NCBI RefSeq assembly: GCF_041468085.1
Contig: NZ_CP121017.1
Span: 1,901,501 to 1,965,500, forward strand
Length of the DNA stretch: 64,000 bases
Direction: 5' to 3'
DNA from: Tistrella mobilis
GTDB taxonomy: Bacteria > Pseudomonadota > Alphaproteobacteria > Tistrellales > Tistrellaceae
Shown here: one piece after another, positions 27,401 through 35,499 of the stretch
Position numbering within the stretch: the stretch's first letter is position 1
How the letters are laid out: every line of letters begins with the position of its first letter
Translations under genes and position numbers: made by a program
Notes under the pieces: model-generated
Databases searched by the model: none
What the model was told of the DNA's origin: nothing
What the model saw: the letters and a program-made list of their open reading frames with translations, nothing else

Positions 27401-30400
27401 GTCAGGCTGTCGGTTCCGCCGCTGCCGTCACCCGCACTGCCGGCGGCGAGGTCGACGGCGACCGCCGCGGTGGCGGTGGCATAGCTGACGGTGTCGGTGC
27501 CGTCGCCGCCATCGATGCTGTCATTGCCCAGGCCGCCGGTGAAGCCGTTATCGCCGGCATCGCCGGTCAGGCTGTCGTCGAAATCGGAGCCGACGAGGTT
27601 TTCGATCGCGATCAGCGTGTCCTGGTCGGTGCCGCTGGTGGCGGTGCCGGTTGAGAGGTTCGCGGTCACCGCAGCCGCCGCAGCGGCATAGCTGGCGGTA
27701 TCGATGCCGTCGCCGCCGTCGAGGGTGTCGTCGCCCGCGCCGCCGGCCAGCAGATCGTTGCCGCCCAGACCGCGGATGACATTGGCCCCGGCCGAGCCGG
27801 TGAGGATGTCGTCATAGGCGGTGCCGGTCAGATTCTCGATCGAGATCAGCGTGTCGCCATCGGAATTGGCGCCGGTTCCGAGATCGACCTCGACGCCGCT
27901 GTCGTGGCCGTCATAGCTGACCGTGTCGAGCCCATCGCCACCATCGAGGGTATCGGCGCCTGCACCGCCGTTCAGCGTGTCGTTGCCGGCGCCGCCGGCC
28001 AGGCTGTTGTCCCGGTCATCGCCGGTCAGGCTGTCATTGCCGCTGCCGGCGATGACGGCCTCGATGTCGATCAGCGTATCGCCATCCGGCCCGGTGCCAT
28101 CGGCGAGATCGATGGTGAGATTGTTGGTCTCGCCGCTGTAATCGGCCGTATCGATGCCCGCGCCGCCGTCGAGGGTGTCGGCGCCGGCGCCGCCCGCCAG
28201 GATGTCGTCGCCATCGCCGCCTTCAAGCCGGTTGTCCCCGGCATCGCCGGTGAGGGTGTCGTTGCCGCTGCCGCCGCGCACGCCTTCGATCGAGATGAAT
28301 GTGTCGCTGTCCGGATTGGCTCCGGTGGCAAGGTTCACAACGACCGGGCCGGTGCGATCGGCATAGTCGGCCAGGTCGATACCGTCGCCGCCATCCAGGG
28401 TGTCGCGGCCGAGCCCGCCCTGAAGCAGGTCGTCGCCGGCACCGCCGGTCAGGCGGTTGTTGCCGGTATTGCCGATCAGCAGATCGTCATGGGCGCTGCC
28501 GGTGAGGTTTTCGATGCCGACAAGCACGTCGCCGACCGCTTCGTCATCGGCGGCCGTGCCGATACCACCCGACACCAGGCTGACGGAAATGCCCGCGGCC
28601 GCATCGGCATAGCTGGCGGTGTCGGATCCGGAGCCTCCTTCCAGCCGGTCGGCGCCGCGGCCGCCCATGAGGGTATCGGAGCCGTCGCCGCCCTTCAGGA
28701 TATCGTCGCCATCGCGGCCGATCAGGGTATCGCGACCCAACCCGCCCTCGAGTGTGTCGGCCTGATCGCTTCCGGCAATCGTGTCGTCGAAATCCGAACC
28801 GATGACCCGTTCAATTGCCGCGTACTGGTCGCCGGCCGCTTCGCCGGCAGTGCCGCCGGCCATGAGGTCGACGGCGACGGCTTCATCGGCGGTCTCGTAG
28901 AAGACGGTGTCGATACCATCGCCACCATTCAGCACGTCCGCGCCGGTGCCGCCGGTCAGTTCGTCGTCACCGGCGCCACCATTGAGCAGATCAGCGCCCG
29001 TACCTCCCCTGATCGTGTCGTTACCCTCGCCACCGTCGAGCAGGTCGTCGCCGTCATCTCCGCGGAGAATGTCGTCGCCGCTGCCGCCCACCAGCGTGTC
29101 GTTGCCGAGGCCGCCATGCAGGCCGTCGTCGCCGTCACCGCCTTCGAGCCCGTTGTCGCCCGTATCGCCGATGAGCGTATCGGCCCCCGACCCGCCGATG
29201 ACGCCCTCGATCCCGGTCAGCAGATCGCCATCCGGGTTCTCCCCATCCAGTTCGACGGTCAGATCATCGCTGCGGTCGGCATAGCTGACCATGTCGAAAC
29301 CGTCGCCGCCCGCCAGCTCGTCCGCGCCAAAGCCGCCGTCGAGAATGTCGTCGCCGGCGCCGCCGATCAGGATGTCGTCAGTGTCGCTGCCGGTCAGGCG
29401 GTCATTGCCCGCGCCGCCTTCCAGGCCTTCGATCGAGATCAGGGTGTCGCCGTCGGGAACGGTGCCGCCGAGCGTGGCTTCGATCCCCTCGCTGCGGTCG
29501 GCATAGCTGGCGATGTCGAGACCCGCCCCGCCATCGAGCGTGTCGGCACCGAGGCCGCCGCGGAGCAGGTCGTTGCCGTCGCCGCCCGCAAGCGTGTTGA
29601 CGCCGTCATCGCCGATCAGGATGTCGGCGCCGCTGCCGCCGGTGAGGTTCTCGATACCGGTCAGGCTGTCGCCACCCGTGGCGGTGCCCTGGGTGAGGTC
29701 GGCGGTGATGTTGGTGGTGCTGTCGGCATAGCTGGCGGTGTCGGTGCCGTCCCCGCCGATGAGGGTATCGGCGCCCAGGCCGCCGCGCAGAAGGTCGTCG
29801 CCCGCGCCGCCCGTGAGGACGTTGTCGCCGTCATCGCCGCCGAGCTGGTCGTTGCCGCTGCCGCCGGTCAGGTTTTCGATGCTGCTGAAGCTGTCGCCGT
29901 CGGGGGCCGTGCCGGTCGCGAGATCTGCAATGACGGTGGTGGTGCGGTCGCCATAATCGGCGGTGTCGGTGCCGGCGCCACCCGCAAGCGCATCGGCACC
30001 CAGGCCGCCGCGCAGCACGTCGTCGCCGTCGCCGCCTGAGAGCGTGTTGGCGCCGTCATCGCCGGTCAGGCTGTCGTCGCCGCTGCCGCCGGTCAGGTTT
30101 TCGATGCTGCTGAAGCTGTCGCCGTCGGGGGCCGTACCGGTCGCGAGGTTGGCGACAACTGTGGTGGTGCGCTCGCCGTAATCGGCGGTATCGGTACCGT
30201 CGCCGCCTTCGAACGTATCGGCACCCAGGCCACCGCGCAGCACGTCGTTGCCGTCGCCGCCCGCAAGCGTGTTGACGCCGTCATCGCCGGTCAGGACATC
30301 GTTGCCGCCGCCACCGGTCAGGTTTTCGATGCCGATGAACACATCGTCATCGGTGTTGAGACCGGTCGCGAGATCCGCCGTGACCGAGGTGGTGCGACCG

Positions 30401-31200
30401 GCATAGCTGGCGGTATCGATACCGTCGCCGCCGTCGAGCGTATCGGCGCCGAGGCCGCCGCGCAGCAGGTCGTCGCCGGCGCCGCCCGAGAGCGTGTTGA
30501 CGCCGTCAGCGCCACCGAGCACGTCGTCATGGGCGGAGCCTTCCAGGTTTTCGATACCGACCAGCACGTCACCTTCGGCATCGCCCCCCGCACCGATGAC
30601 GGCATCGGCGACGGTGACCGTCGCGCCGCCGGCAAAGCCGGCCCAGCTGCCCTCGATCGCCTGGCGGTTGGCCAGATCGACCGTCACCCCCGCTGCCGAG
30701 CCGGCGTAAGAGGCCGTGTCGGCATCCTCGGCAGGGTCGTAGAGATCGGTGGTGTCGGCGGGCAGGGCCAGCTCGCCGCCGGCAATCAGATCCGCACCGG
30801 CGCCGCCGGTGAGGGTATCGTTGCCCAGGCCGCCTTCAAGGAAATCTGCACCCGCGCCGGCATCGATGATGTCGTCGCCTTCGCCGCCGAGGATGCTGTC
30901 GTCACCCTGGTCGCCGTAGACGGTGTCGTTGCCGTCTCCGGCGCTGATGGCATCGGCGCCGTCGCCGCCGTAAATCGTATCGTTCCCGGCTTCCCCATCG
31001 ATCTCGTCGTCCCCGTCGCCGCCGTAAATCGTATCATCCCCGGCTTCCCCGAGGAGGCGATCATCGCCCGCACCACCATCGATGATGTCGTTACCCGCAC
31101 GGCCCCTGAGCGTGTCGTCGCCACCCAGGCCCAGAAGGGTGTCGTCGCCGGACGTGCCGTTGATGATGTTGTTCGCATCGGTGCCGGTGTAGGTCGCCAT
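21433..31200 (-). CDS. Giant RTX (hemolysin-type calcium-binding repeat) secreted protein
   Basis: A single uninterrupted frame encodes 3255 residues made almost wholly of RTX nonapeptide repeats of the GGxGxDxL type (for example GGDGDDEI), interspersed with SYAxxxxxVTVDLxxG and ISIENLxGS modules. No catalytic domain is recognisable. The last 110 residues form a serralysin-type C-terminal domain with RDRIMDLDIAAGDRIDLS, ending in DFTADAFLL, the hydrophobic end expected of a type I secretion signal. The protein should be exported without a Sec signal and fold on extracellular calcium, perhaps as an adhesin, S-layer or biofilm matrix component. No type I ABC transporter, membrane-fusion or TolC-like gene is in the window. 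A second RTX gene with the same C-terminus lies upstream. Confidence 0.9.
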   Translation of the reverse strand: MATYTGTDANNIINGTSGDDTLLGLGGDDTLRGRAGNDIIDGGAGDDRLLGEAGDDTIYGGDGDDEIDGEAGNDTIYGGDGADAISAGDGNDTVYGDQGDDSILGGEGDDIIDAGAGADFLEGGLGNDTLTGGAGADLIAGGELALPADTTDLYDPAEDADTASYAGSAAGVTVDLANRQAIEGSWAGFAGGATVTVADAVIGAGGDAEGDVLVGIENLEGSAHDDVLGGADGVNTLSGGAGDDLLRGGLGADTLDGGDGIDTASYAGRTTSVTADLATGLNTDDDVFIGIENLTGGGGNDVLTGDDGVNTLAGGDGNDVLRGGLGADTFEGGDGTDTADYGERTTTVVANLATGTAPDGDSFSSIENLTGGSGDDSLTGDDGANTLSGGDGDDVLRGGLGADALAGGAGTDTADYGDRTTTVIADLATGTAPDGDSFSSIENLTGGSGNDQLGGDDGDNVLTGGAGDDLLRGGLGADTLIGGDGTDTASYADSTTNITADLTQGTATGGDSLTGIENLTGGSGADILIGDDGVNTLAGGDGNDLLRGGLGADTLDGGAGLDIASYADRSEGIEATLGGTVPDGDTLISIEGLEGGAGNDRLTGSDTDDILIGGAGDDILDGGFGADELAGGDGFDMVSYADRSDDLTVELDGENPDGDLLTGIEGVIGGSGADTLIGDTGDNGLEGGDGDDGLHGGLGNDTLVGGSGDDILRGDDGDDLLDGGEGNDTIRGGTGADLLNGGAGDDELTGGTGADVLNGGDGIDTVFYETADEAVAVDLMAGGTAGEAAGDQYAAIERVIGSDFDDTIAGSDQADTLEGGLGRDTLIGRDGDDILKGGDGSDTLMGGRGADRLEGGSGSDTASYADAAAGISVSLVSGGIGTAADDEAVGDVLVGIENLTGSAHDDLLIGNTGNNRLTGGAGDDLLQGGLGRDTLDGGDGIDLADYADRTGPVVVNLATGANPDSDTFISIEGVRGGSGNDTLTGDAGDNRLEGGDGDDILAGGAGADTLDGGAGIDTADYSGETNNLTIDLADGTGPDGDTLIDIEAVIAGSGNDSLTGDDRDNSLAGGAGNDTLNGGAGADTLDGGDGLDTVSYDGHDSGVEVDLGTGANSDGDTLISIENLTGTAYDDILTGSAGANVIRGLGGNDLLAGGAGDDTLDGGDGIDTASYAAAAAAVTANLSTGTATSGTDQDTLIAIENLVGSDFDDSLTGDAGDNGFTGGLGNDSIDGGDGTDTVSYATATAAVAVDLAAGSAGDGSGGTDSLTAIENVIGSDFDDLLAGDGGANRLDGGDGTDTVSYAAAATAVTVDLAAGTATGDGADMLTSIENVTGSAFDDTLGGTAGDNILDGGQGLDTVSYAAAAAAVTVDLAAGTATGDGTDTLIAIENVIGSAFDDMLSGDAGNNVLDGGDGSDTVSYAGATGAVMADLGTGSVTGADGTDSLTGIENLIGSAFDDTLAGDAGANTLDGGDGSDTVSYAAAAAAVSVSLAAGTATGDGTDTLIAIENATGSAFDDTLGGTAGDNILDGGAGTDTVSYADAAGVVTVDLEAGEASGDGADTLISIENVTGSAFDDTLSGTAGVNVIDGGAGFDTVSYAAASADMRIDLTTGQAGAGNFAGFTAGAPIDQLSNVEAVIGSAQNDVILAIDGARLDGGDGDDLLIDAAGSETFIGGAGIDGVYYRDTATGIAVDLATGSGTAGTATGDSYSSIENVYGSSFDDVIIGDDAANLLAGYDGEDDLRGGLGDDTLYGGAGADRIDGGDGIDTFMATDAQSFMTINLAGGTTSDQDQLISIENATGTAFDDVIIGTDGENRLSGSSGDDRLIGGLGEDVLIGGDGFDYASYEDRTAGITVNLGATEGNEDRFSSIEGLIGGSGDDVLNGTSIANIFEGGDGDDRLAGADGDDILRGGAGDDLLRGGNGADRLEGGAGSDTASYIEQTTGLTIDLAAGSSSEGDQLIDIENAIGGQGDDIIVSGAGGSLIDGHTGTDTVSYQAFTTDLTVTLGGTNSVGDTLTSIENLIGGSGNDILTGDAGDNSLAGGLGDDSLAGGTGNDALDGGDGIDTASYAGAAAAVVADLTTGTATIDTEQDTLTSIENLIGTDFDDTLAGDAQANSLTGGAGNDVLAGGAGDDILDGGDGTDTVSYAAAAAAVTVNLQEGEASGEGIDTLISIEDVTGSAFNDTLAGSDGVNILDGGAGDDTIFRSDGADVIDGGDGFDTLNYADAATYTWFDMVNGTVGYGTGWTGEYTSVDIDQVSGIEQYIGGNFADQVNASDQGIIFYGGSGVDYLVGGSGIDIFYGGADRDVVRYDHSSIGIYIDLGAGTGSGGYAEGDRYFDVDTAIGSQAGDHLKGSGGNDVLNGWEGDDVIEAGDGDDLVNGYLGIDIIDGGIGNDSVWFGDTPVAVIADLTAGTTNEGDTLISIENLRGSGHADTLLGDAGVNILTGNAGNDLLNGRGGADTLDGGAGSDTASYADSAIGVTIDIGGENSEGDTLISIENLTGSAFDDTLSGDQFTNTLDGGAGDDVLAGGDGNDTLIGGDGDDLLRGGNGADILTGGAGIDTASYAGTWGSDITANLATGENSQNDVLSGIENLIGGQGDDTLTGDDQNNRLEGGDGADTLSGGAGDDVLAGGAGADHMDGGDGFDIGDWSITTTNATFDLAQGTSSGSDVLISIEGVIGGSGNDTIIGDAGNNLLIGGAGGDDITGGAGDDELQGGLGDDDLDGGDGTDTVSYAAAAAGVTVDLGAGTATGEGADTLVSVENVVGSAFDDSLTGDDGANVIDGGAGDDVIFRSDGADIIDGGDGFDTLNYADAVTNTWFDMVNGTVGYGTGWTGEYTSVDIDRVSGIEQYIGGNFADQVNASDQGIIFYGGAGIDRLAAGSGIDIFYGGADRDVVGYNHTSIGIYIDLDAGTGSGGYAEGDRYFDVDTVVGSQASDHLKGSSGNDVLNGWEGNDIIKAGDGDDAVSGHLGIDIVDGGDGNDTLWSGDSFLALIADLAASTTGDGDTLISIENLQGSRVADTLLGDAETNILLGHDGNDLLNGRGGADTLDGGAGIDTASYDDFTTALTITIGGYNSDGDTLISIENLIGGSAGDALTGSTAANQIEGRDGDDVIDGGSGNDTLLGGAGDDVLIGNTGRDIMTGGDGADRFVFQALSDSSIGTTTRDRIMDLDIAAGDRIDLSTLDIDPSTTVREGLTYIGTAAYSGTAGEVRIAASANAGYTAVAIDSDGDGVSNFIIEVALPVADFTADAFLL
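22041..22850. repeat. Long internal duplication in the RTX gene, copy near the 3' end
   Basis: This stretch repeats 23805-24614 at a constant offset of 1764 bases (588 codons), checked at two anchor points. The encoded block includes WFDMVNGTVGYG and YFDVD segments not found elsewhere in the protein. A 60-base sample at 22381-22440 is 50% GC, against 77% at 27241-27300 in the same gene. Confidence 0.8.
23805..24614. repeat. Long internal duplication in the RTX gene, second copy
   Basis: This is the partner of 22041-22850. The copies differ mainly by scattered substitutions, many of them silent or conservative, so the duplication is not brand new. Confidence 0.8.
26474..27362. repeat. Tandem 177-180 bp repeats within the RTX gene
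   Basis: The segment GT(G/A)TCGTCGAAGG recurs at 26474, 26651, 26828, about 27008 and 27185, giving a period of 59-60 codons. Each unit encodes a SYAAAAAAVTVDLAAG strand pair plus an RTX turn. The near-regular period suggests expansion by unequal recombination. Confidence 0.8.
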
Positions 31201-31239
31201 GCCGCGGTTCCCTCGCCTGGGGGGTCACATGATGCGGGT

Positions 31240-31269
31240 ATGTTGATATGTGCCTGGATAGTTAGTCAA
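31240..31269 (-). promoter_or_regulatory. Putative promoter of the large RTX gene, shared with the smaller RTX gene
   Basis: On the minus strand a TTGACT element is followed after 18 bases by CAACAT, 40 bases before the start codon. The same 30-base pattern, including CACATA just before CAACAT, occurs before the second RTX gene at 34506-34535. Confidence 0.6.
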
Positions 31270-31437
31270 CCACAAGGAAAGCAGGCAATTTTAAATTAAT
31301 ATCAAAGGTACTCAAAATGCCCTGACACATCAAACAGGTGACCATGTCATGGTTAACGATGACTTAATGAACTTTTTGCGCGGGATAAGATGCGACAGCT
31401 CGCATGCACGGCTCTGATCGTGCGCAGACAGGAAAAC

Positions 31438-31465
31438 GGCCCGCGGCTTATGACAACCGCGGGCC
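31438..31465 (-). terminator. Hairpin terminator of the smaller RTX gene
   Basis: A GGCCCGCGG/CCGCGGGCC stem with a 10-base loop lies 27 bases after the stop of the 978-residue gene. On the minus strand it is followed by GTTTTCC, a modest T tract. Confidence 0.7.
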
Positions 31466-31491
31466 GCCGGGTCTGCGCTGCCTGCCGAAGG

Positions 31492-34428
31492 TCAGAGCAG
31501 GAAGGCGTCGGCCGAGAAGTCCGCCACGGGGAGGGCGACCTCGAAGAGGAAGTTGCTCGTTCCGTCGCCGTCGGTATCAATGCCGACGCTGGTATAGCCG
31601 GCATTGGCAGATGCGGCGATACGCACCTCGCCGGCCGTGCCGGTATAGGCGCCGCTGCCGATATAGGTCATGGTCTCGTGAGTGCTGGTCGACGGATCGA
31701 TATCGAAGGTGGAGAGGTCGATCCGGTCGCCGGCGGCGATATCGAGATCCATGATCCGGTCACGCGAACTGGTGCCGGCGCCGCTGTCGGTGAGTGACTG
31801 GAACACGAAGCGGTCGGCACCGTTGCCGCCGGTCATGATGTCCCGGCCTGAACCGCCGATCAGGACGTCATCGCCGTCGCCGCCCGACAGCGTGTCATTG
31901 CCCGAATGACCATCGATCCGATTGTTACCTGCATCGCCGGTGATGGTGTCGCCGGCGGTGCCACCGATTACGCCTTCGATCGAGATCAGCGTGTCGCCAT
32001 GGGTGTTGTCGCCGGTCGCAAGATCAATGGTCTGGCCGGTCCACTGGTTCAGATAGCTGGCGGTGTCGAAACCGTCGCCACCGTTGATGATATCGATCCC
32101 GTTGCCGCCGCGCAGCAGATCGTCGCCCGTACCGCCGATCAGTGCATCATCGCCATTGCCACCGGCGAGAACATCGTTGCCGGCTCCACCATCGAGTGTA
32201 TTGGCGAATTCGCCGCCACTCAAAGTGTCGTTGCCGCTGCCACCAATCAGGTTCTCAATCGAGATCAGTGTGTCCCCGTCCGAGTTGACGCCATCGATAT
32301 CGATGGTGAGATTGGTGGTGAATACCTCGTAGCTGACGGTATCACTGCCATAGTGGCCATCGATGACGTTGGCGCCGACTGCACTGATGATCAGGTCCCC
32401 CGACTGACCACCAATGACATTTTCGATGTCGATCAGCTGATCGCCTTCACTGCTTGTGCCAGCCACAAGATCGATCGTCCGTCCGACAACCTGTTCGACA
32501 TAGCTCGCGGTATCGATGCCGGCCCCGCCTTCCAGACGATCGGCGCCGCTGCCACCGCGCAGCAGATCGTCGCCATTGCCCCCGATGAGAACGTCGTCGC
32601 CATTGCCGCCGGCCAGACGATCATTGCCGTCACCGCCCAAGAAGATGTTGTCGATGCTGGTGCCGTTGAGTACATCATCGCCGCTGCCACCGATCAAACC
32701 TTCGATCGACGAAAAGCGGTCTTCATTGCCCTCCGCGGTACCGAGATTGACAGTGATCCCCGTGGTACGATCCTCGTAGCTCGCATAGTCGAAGCCGTCA
32801 CCGCCAAAGAGGGCATCTTCACCCAGACCACCGATCAGGATGTCGTCGCCGCTGCTGCCGCTCAGGCGATTGTCGCCGGCATCGCCGATGATGGTGTCGT
32901 TGAAGGTGGTGCCGGTGATGTTCTCGATCGAGGTCAGGGCGTCCTGGTCCGAGGTGGTGCCGCTGGCAAGGTCGATGGTCATGCCGGCTGTGGAATCGGT
33001 TGCCACGAAGGTATCGGTGCCGTCGCCGCCGTCAATCTGATCGATGCCTGCGCCGCCATAGATGATGTCGTCGCCAAGCCCGCCGCTGATCGCATCGTCA
33101 CCGGCATAACCGACCAGCGTGTTCGCGCCGTCGTCGCCCATGATCACGTCGTCGAACTGGCTGCCGTAGAGGTTTTCGATGCCGGTATAGATGTCGCCAT
33201 TCGCCTCACCGGCCGTGCCCATGCCCGTGGCAAGATTGGCCGTCACGCCACTTGCAGCCTCGAGGTAGGCGACCCCGTCTAGGCCCTCATTGCCGATGAG
33301 CGTGTCGCTGCCGGCTGAACTGATCAGGATGTCGTTGCCGCGGCCACCGTCGATCCTGGCACCGTCGATCGAGAAGATGACGTCATTATGGTCGCTGCCG
33401 AGGATGGCTTCGACATTCTGAAGCTGATCGATCGGCGTGCCGGTGGAGAACCCCGCATAATTCCCTTCACCCGCCTGCCCGCTGGTGAGGTCGATGCGCA
33501 TGCCGGCGCCGGCGCCAACGTAGCTCACCGTGTCGAAGCCGTCGCCGCCGTCGATGGTGTCGGCGCCGTCACCACCGTCCAGGGTGTCGTCGCCCAGACC
33601 ACCGAGAAGCGTGTCGTTACCCCCGCCGCCCTGGAGGATGTTGGCGCCGGCATCACCGGTCAGCGTGTCATTACCCCAGCCGCCGATCAGGTTCTCGATC
33701 GAGGTGAAGCTGTCACCATCGGTATTGGCGCCGGTCGCAAGATTGGCAGTGACTGAGGTGAGGCGGTAGGCATAGCTCACATAGTCGTTGCCGTCGCCAC
33801 CGTCGAGGGTATCGGCGCCCAGGCCGCCATCCAGGACATTGTTCCAGATGTCGCCGGTGAGGCTGTCATCGGCCTCACCGCCGGTCGCCGCTTCGATCGA
33901 GGTCAGCGTGTCACCGTCACTGGTCGTGCCGGTGGCAAGGTTCACAGTGACCGAGGTGGTCCGCCCCGTGAAAGTGATGGTGTCGAAGCTGAGACCGCCA
34001 TCGATCGCGTCGGCACCAAGCCCGCCATCGATGATGTTGGCGCCGGCATCACCGGTGATGGTGTCGTCGCCGCTGCCGCCGATGGCACCTTCGATATTGG
34101 TGAACTGGTCGCCGTCGGAGGCTGTGCCGGCGGCGAGATCGATGGTCAGGTCGGTCGTATAATCGGCATAGCTGACCCGGTCGTAGCCGGCGCCGCCGTC
34201 GATCACATCGGCGCCGGCGCCGCCCATGAGGAGGTCGTCGCCGTCGCCGCCATCGAGGATGTCGGTGCCGCTGCCGGCGGTAATCGTGTCATTGCCGGCG
34301 CCGCCGTCGAAGGTGTCGTTGCCGCCACCGCCGGTGATCACGTCTTCGCCGTCGAGGCCATAGAAGGCTTCGTTCGCGGGGGTGCCGGTCAGCGTGTCAT
34401 TGCCAGCCGTGCCGATGATATCGGTCAA
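31492..34428 (-). CDS. RTX secreted protein, smaller paralogue
   Basis: The frame encodes 978 residues, again nearly all RTX repeats with intervening beta segments and a serralysin-type C-terminal domain ending in DFSADAFLL. Its last 110 residues match the giant protein almost residue for residue. A central stretch of several hundred residues (from MRIDLTSGQAG through DYASYEDRT to IENLIGGSGN) is collinear with a part of the giant protein, so the two share a recent ancestor or exchange sequence. There is no Sec signal and no enzymatic domain. It probably uses the same type I exporter as the larger protein, encoded elsewhere, and the shared promoter element suggests joint control. Confidence 0.9.
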   Translation of the reverse strand: MTDIIGTAGNDTLTGTPANEAFYGLDGEDVITGGGGNDTFDGGAGNDTITAGSGTDILDGGDGDDLLMGGAGADVIDGGAGYDRVSYADYTTDLTIDLAAGTASDGDQFTNIEGAIGGSGDDTITGDAGANIIDGGLGADAIDGGLSFDTITFTGRTTSVTVNLATGTTSDGDTLTSIEAATGGEADDSLTGDIWNNVLDGGLGADTLDGGDGNDYVSYAYRLTSVTANLATGANTDGDSFTSIENLIGGWGNDTLTGDAGANILQGGGGNDTLLGGLGDDTLDGGDGADTIDGGDGFDTVSYVGAGAGMRIDLTSGQAGEGNYAGFSTGTPIDQLQNVEAILGSDHNDVIFSIDGARIDGGRGNDILISSAGSDTLIGNEGLDGVAYLEAASGVTANLATGMGTAGEANGDIYTGIENLYGSQFDDVIMGDDGANTLVGYAGDDAISGGLGDDIIYGGAGIDQIDGGDGTDTFVATDSTAGMTIDLASGTTSDQDALTSIENITGTTFNDTIIGDAGDNRLSGSSGDDILIGGLGEDALFGGDGFDYASYEDRTTGITVNLGTAEGNEDRFSSIEGLIGGSGDDVLNGTSIDNIFLGGDGNDRLAGGNGDDVLIGGNGDDLLRGGSGADRLEGGAGIDTASYVEQVVGRTIDLVAGTSSEGDQLIDIENVIGGQSGDLIISAVGANVIDGHYGSDTVSYEVFTTNLTIDIDGVNSDGDTLISIENLIGGSGNDTLSGGEFANTLDGGAGNDVLAGGNGDDALIGGTGDDLLRGGNGIDIINGGDGFDTASYLNQWTGQTIDLATGDNTHGDTLISIEGVIGGTAGDTITGDAGNNRIDGHSGNDTLSGGDGDDVLIGGSGRDIMTGGNGADRFVFQSLTDSGAGTSSRDRIMDLDIAAGDRIDLSTFDIDPSTSTHETMTYIGSGAYTGTAGEVRIAASANAGYTSVGIDTDGDGTSNFLFEVALPVADFSADAFLL

Positions 34429-34505
34429 GGTCGATCTCCCATCACATCTTCGAAGGGCGGCGCCAGGGTTCGGCCGCCGCCCTTCCTCGTGCAGTCAGTG
34501 TGCAG

Positions 34506-34535
34506 ATGTTGGTATGTGATCGGGGTGTCGGTCAA
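34506..34535 (-). promoter_or_regulatory. Putative promoter of the smaller RTX gene
   Basis: A minus-strand TTGACC element followed after 18 bases by CAACAT matches the pattern at 31240-31269. It is 78 bases before the start codon, so the 5' leader here is longer than that of the giant gene. Confidence 0.6.
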
Positions 34536-34644
34536 TCATGCGATGATCACGATCGAATGATGTGATCGTATGTTATGAAATTCTGACGGAGTATCAGCCG
34601 GATGCGGTTTTATCGTGAAGATATGATGAATGCCCGCAGCCGGT

Positions 34645-35499
34645 TTACTTGATCCCCGCCCGCATGAACGACTGCACGAAGGCCCGCTGGAAGATCAGGA
34701 AGGCGATCAGCAGGGGGGCGGCCGACAGCAGGGTGGCGGCGGTGATGATCGACCAGTCGATGCCCTGATCGGTGGAGGCGAAAACGGCGAGCCCCACGGT
34801 CAGCGGCCGGGTTTCGACCGAACGCGCCACGACCAGCGGCCAGAGGAAATTGTTCCAGTGGTGGCTGATCGAGACCAGGCCATAGGCGACATAGACCGGC
34901 TTCGCCAGCGGAATGTAGACCCGGCGGAGCAGGCCTGAAAGGCTGCAGCCTTCAAGCCGTGCGGCGTCGTCCAGCTCCTTCGGAATGGTCATGAAGGTCT
35001 GGCGGAGCAGAAAGATGCCGAAGGCCGAGGCGACATAGGGAATGGCGATGCCGGTGATGGTGTCGACCAGACCCAGCCTGTCGAGGGTGGCGTAGTTCTG
35101 CACGATCAGCACGTCGGGCATGATGGTCAGCTGGACGAGCACGCCGACGAACAGCAGGTTCCGCCCGGGAAATTCCAGCCGCGCAAAGGCGAAGGCGGCC
35201 AGCGTGCCGATCACCAGCTGGCAGGCCAGGATGCCGGTGACCAGCATCATGGTATTCAGCATGTAGCGCGGGAAGGGGGCCGCGTCCCAGGCTGCGCGGA
35301 AATTGTCGAGCGTGAGCGGCGCCGTCAGGTCGAAGCGGGTGGCATAGGCGCCGGGATGGAAGGCGGTCCAGATCGCATAGAGCAGGGGTGCTGCCCAGAT
35401 GACGGCGAGCAGCCAGGCGCCCAGATCCACCAGCCGGGGCAGGCGGGCGACAAGCCCGGCCGGGACGCGGGGCGAGAGCGGGGGCGTGGTCGCGGTCAT
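34645..35499 (-). CDS. Sugar/glycerol-phosphate-type ABC transporter permease (MalG/UgpE family)
   Basis: The 284-residue membrane protein has six predicted helices and the EAA loop typical of binding-protein-dependent permeases (DDAARLEGCSLSGLLRRVYIPLAKP). It should form the inner-membrane channel together with the permease encoded just upstream. The start overlaps that gene's stop as ATGA, so the two are translated together. It is the last gene of the DeoR-ATPase-binding protein-permease-permease operon. The family imports carbohydrates or glycerol-3-phosphate-type solutes; the exact substrate is not readable. Confidence 0.88.
   Translation of the reverse strand: MTATTPPLSPRVPAGLVARLPRLVDLGAWLLAVIWAAPLLYAIWTAFHPGAYATRFDLTAPLTLDNFRAAWDAAPFPRYMLNTMMLVTGILACQLVIGTLAAFAFARLEFPGRNLLFVGVLVQLTIMPDVLIVQNYATLDRLGLVDTITGIAIPYVASAFGIFLLRQTFMTIPKELDDAARLEGCSLSGLLRRVYIPLAKPVYVAYGLVSISHHWNNFLWPLVVARSVETRPLTVGLAVFASTDQGIDWSIITAATLLSAAPLLIAFLIFQRAFVQSFMRAGIK

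Noticed and set aside
24151..27654. Long plus-strand open frame of 1167 codons opposite the giant RTX gene, with similar ones at 22294-23916 and 27904-30039
   Set aside because: The translations are monotonous Val/Ala/Gly repeats that mirror the RTX codons in antisense. The minus-strand RTX frame is longer, continuous and has a recognisable C-terminal domain.
21433..34428. CRISPR-like appearance of the regularly repeated DNA
   Set aside because: The repeats encode RTX nonapeptides in one open frame, vary in length and sequence, and have no spacers of constant length or cas genes nearby.
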